Of a DNA stretch of 64,000 bases, positions 62,378 through 64,000 are shown in pieces (within the stretch, counting starts at the first letter, position 1; every line of letters starts with the position of its first letter). Below the pieces are notes generated by a model. That model was not told the DNA's origin. It searched no databases and saw only the letters and a list, made by a program, of their open reading frames with translations. This DNA comes from Halictus rubicundus (taxonomy: Eukaryota > Arthropoda > Insecta > Hymenoptera > Halictidae). The stretch is from the NCBI RefSeq assembly GCF_050948215.1, contig NW_027488627.1, forward strand, positions 62,001 to 126,000, read 5' to 3'. The translations under genes and the position numbers were made by a program.

Positions 62378-64000
62378 TCTATCCTATCCTATCCTCTATC
62401 CTATCCTATTCTCTATCCAATCCTACCCTATCCTCTATCGTATCCTATTCTCTATCCTATCCAATCCCCTATCCTATCCGCTATCGTCTGCTCTATCCCA
62501 TCCTATCCTGAATCATATCGTATTCTCTATCGTCTGCTCTATCCTATCCAATTCGCTATCGTCTGCTCAATCCTATCCTATCGTGAATCATATCGTATCC
62601 TCTATCGTCTGCTCTATCCTATCCTATCCACTATCCTATCCTACCCTCAATCCTATCCTATCCTCTATCCCATCCTATCCTGTATCCTATCCTATCCTCT
62701 TTCCTATCCTATCCTCTATCCTATCCTCTATCCTAACCTATCCTCTATCCTATCCTATCCCCTATCCTATCCTATCCTCTATCCTATCCTATTCTCTATC
62801 CTATCGTCTATCCTATCCTATCCTCTATCGTATCCTATCCTCTATCCTATCCAATCCTCTATCCTCTCCTCTATCCCGTCCTATCCTCAATCCTATCATA
62901 TCCTGTATCCTATCATATCCTCTATCCTATCCTATCCTCTATCCTATCCTATCCTCTACCCTATCCAATCCCCTATCCTATCCTCTATCCTATCCTATCC
63001 TCTATCCTATCCTATCCTCTATCCCATCCTACCCTCTATCCTATCCTATCCTCTTTCCTATCCTATCCTGTATCCTATCCTATCCGGTATCCTATCCTAC
63101 CCTCTATCCTATAATATCCCCTATCCTATCCAATCCTCTATCCTATCCTCTATCCTATCCTCTATCCTCTATCCTATCCTCTATCCTATCCTAACCTCTA
63201 TCGTGTCCTATCCTCTATCGTATTATATCCTCTATCCTATCCAATCCTCTATCCCATCCTCTATCCCGACCTATCCTCTATCCTATCCTATCCTCTATCC
63301 TATCCTATCCTATCCTCTATCATATCCTATCCACTATCCTATCCTAGCCTCAATCCTATCCTATCCTCTATCCTATCCTATCCTATATCCTATCCTATCC
63401 TCTATCCTATCCTATCCTCTATCCTATCCTATCCTCTATCCTATCCTATCCTATCCTCTATCCTATCCAATCCCCTATCCGATCCTCTATCCTATCCTAT
63501 CCTCTATCCTATCCTATCCTCAATCCTATCCTATCCTCTATCCTATCCAATCCTCTATCCTATCCTCTATCCTATTCTCTATCCAATCCTATCCTCTTTC
63601 GCCTCCTATCCTCTATCCTATCCAATCCCCTATCCTATGCTCTATCCTATCCTTTCCACTACCCTATACTTTACTCTAGCCTATCCTATCCTCCATAAGA
63701 TCGTATCCTCTATCCTATCCCGTCCTCTATCCTATAATATCATCTATCCTATCATATCCTGTATTATATCCTATCCTCTATAATATCCGAGCCTCTAACC
63801 TATCCTATCCTCAATCCTATCCTATCCTCTATCCTACCCAATCCCCTATCCTATCCTATCCTCTATTCAATCCTATCCTCTATCCTATCCTATCCTCTAT
63901 CCTATCCTACCCTCTATCCTATCCTATTCCCTATCCTATCCTATCCTCTATCCTATCCTATCCTCTATCCTATCCTATCCTATCCTCTATCCTATCCTAT
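62378..64000 (+). repeat. 2,962-bp tandem duplication, copy 2 (cut by the window end)
   Basis: Matches 59416-61038 with very few changes, for example C at 63910 against T at 60948, and a 5-bp insertion close to the last bases. It continues beyond the window, so the copy number is unknown. Confidence 0.85.

Larger units (their letters stand above)
51000..64000. repeat. Satellite array, neighbourhood C, runs off the window
   Basis: Same satellite with a third set of variants, notably CTATCGTCTGCTC, GAATCATATCG and CCTAGCCTCAATCC, repeated in blocks. The array is still going at the last base, so its right end lies outside the window. No unique sequence or gene is seen. Confidence 0.94.

Noticed and set aside
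32673..64000. Similar long plus-strand ORFs right of the element, up to 626 aa
   Set aside because: Same cause: read-through of the satellite. Their apparent homology to one another only reflects DNA duplication.
1..64000. CRISPR array
   Set aside because: There are no constant repeats with unique spacers. Units are contiguous and all derive from the same 12-mer.
1..64000. Canonical (TTAGG)n telomere
   Set aside because: CCTAA steps occur only singly among variants. No tandem run of the canonical pentamer is seen.

Overview
The window is almost entirely one tandem-repeat (satellite) array, about 57.6 kb of it, interrupted by a single apparently full-length non-LTR retrotransposon of the R1 type on the minus strand. 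The combination of an R1-clade element (a group known mainly from arthropods) and a repeat based on a pentamer one base away from the arthropod telomere pentamer TTAGG points to an insect genome. The GC-rich Gag and Pol would fit a hymenopteran, but that is a guess from general resemblance. No host gene, tRNA, rRNA or CRISPR array is visible.

Layout. 1-26307: satellite. 26308-32672: the retrotransposon, read right to left. 32673-64000: satellite again. The core unit is the 12-mer CTATCCTATCCT (minus strand AGGATAGGATAG), that is, two ATCCT pentamers plus CT. Variants are arranged into longer blocks that define three neighbourhoods: A (about 1-21.4 kb), B (about 21.4-26.3 and 32.7-51 kb, holding the retrotransposon) and C (about 51-64 kb). 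Many large tandem or spaced duplications lie on top of this, with offsets of 0.29, 0.4, 0.61, 0.63, 0.77, 1.0, 1.4, 1.8, 2.0, 3.0, 3.4 and 5.4 kb. The most striking is a 5,415-bp direct tandem duplication (34181-45010) that looks almost base-identical. Every plus-strand frame of the array is open because the unit is 12 bp and lacks stops, so its long ORFs are not genes.

The retrotransposon. On the minus strand, in order: a 153-nt 5' end that folds by eye as a complete hepatitis-delta-virus-like (HDV-like) self-cleaving ribozyme whose predicted cleavage site is exactly the element/satellite junction; a further 5' UTR; ORF1 (Gag-like, 719 aa from ATG, three zinc knuckles); ORF2 (APE endonuclease, reverse transcriptase, C-terminal CCHC; catalytic residues present); a 3' UTR with a strong hairpin; and a 26-nt poly(A). 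ORF2 is in the -1 frame relative to ORF1 and has no AUG before its endonuclease domain. A run of eight G in the overlap and a 7-bp hairpin containing the ORF1 stop are candidate recoding signals.

How the parts may work together (inference): read-through RNA from the purine-rich satellite strand would be cut by the ribozyme at the element's first G. The RNA would then make Gag and, by recoding or re-initiation, Pol. Pol would nick a satellite or telomere-like target and copy the element in by target-primed reverse transcription from the poly(A) end. Intact ORFs and an intact poly(A) suggest a recent insertion.
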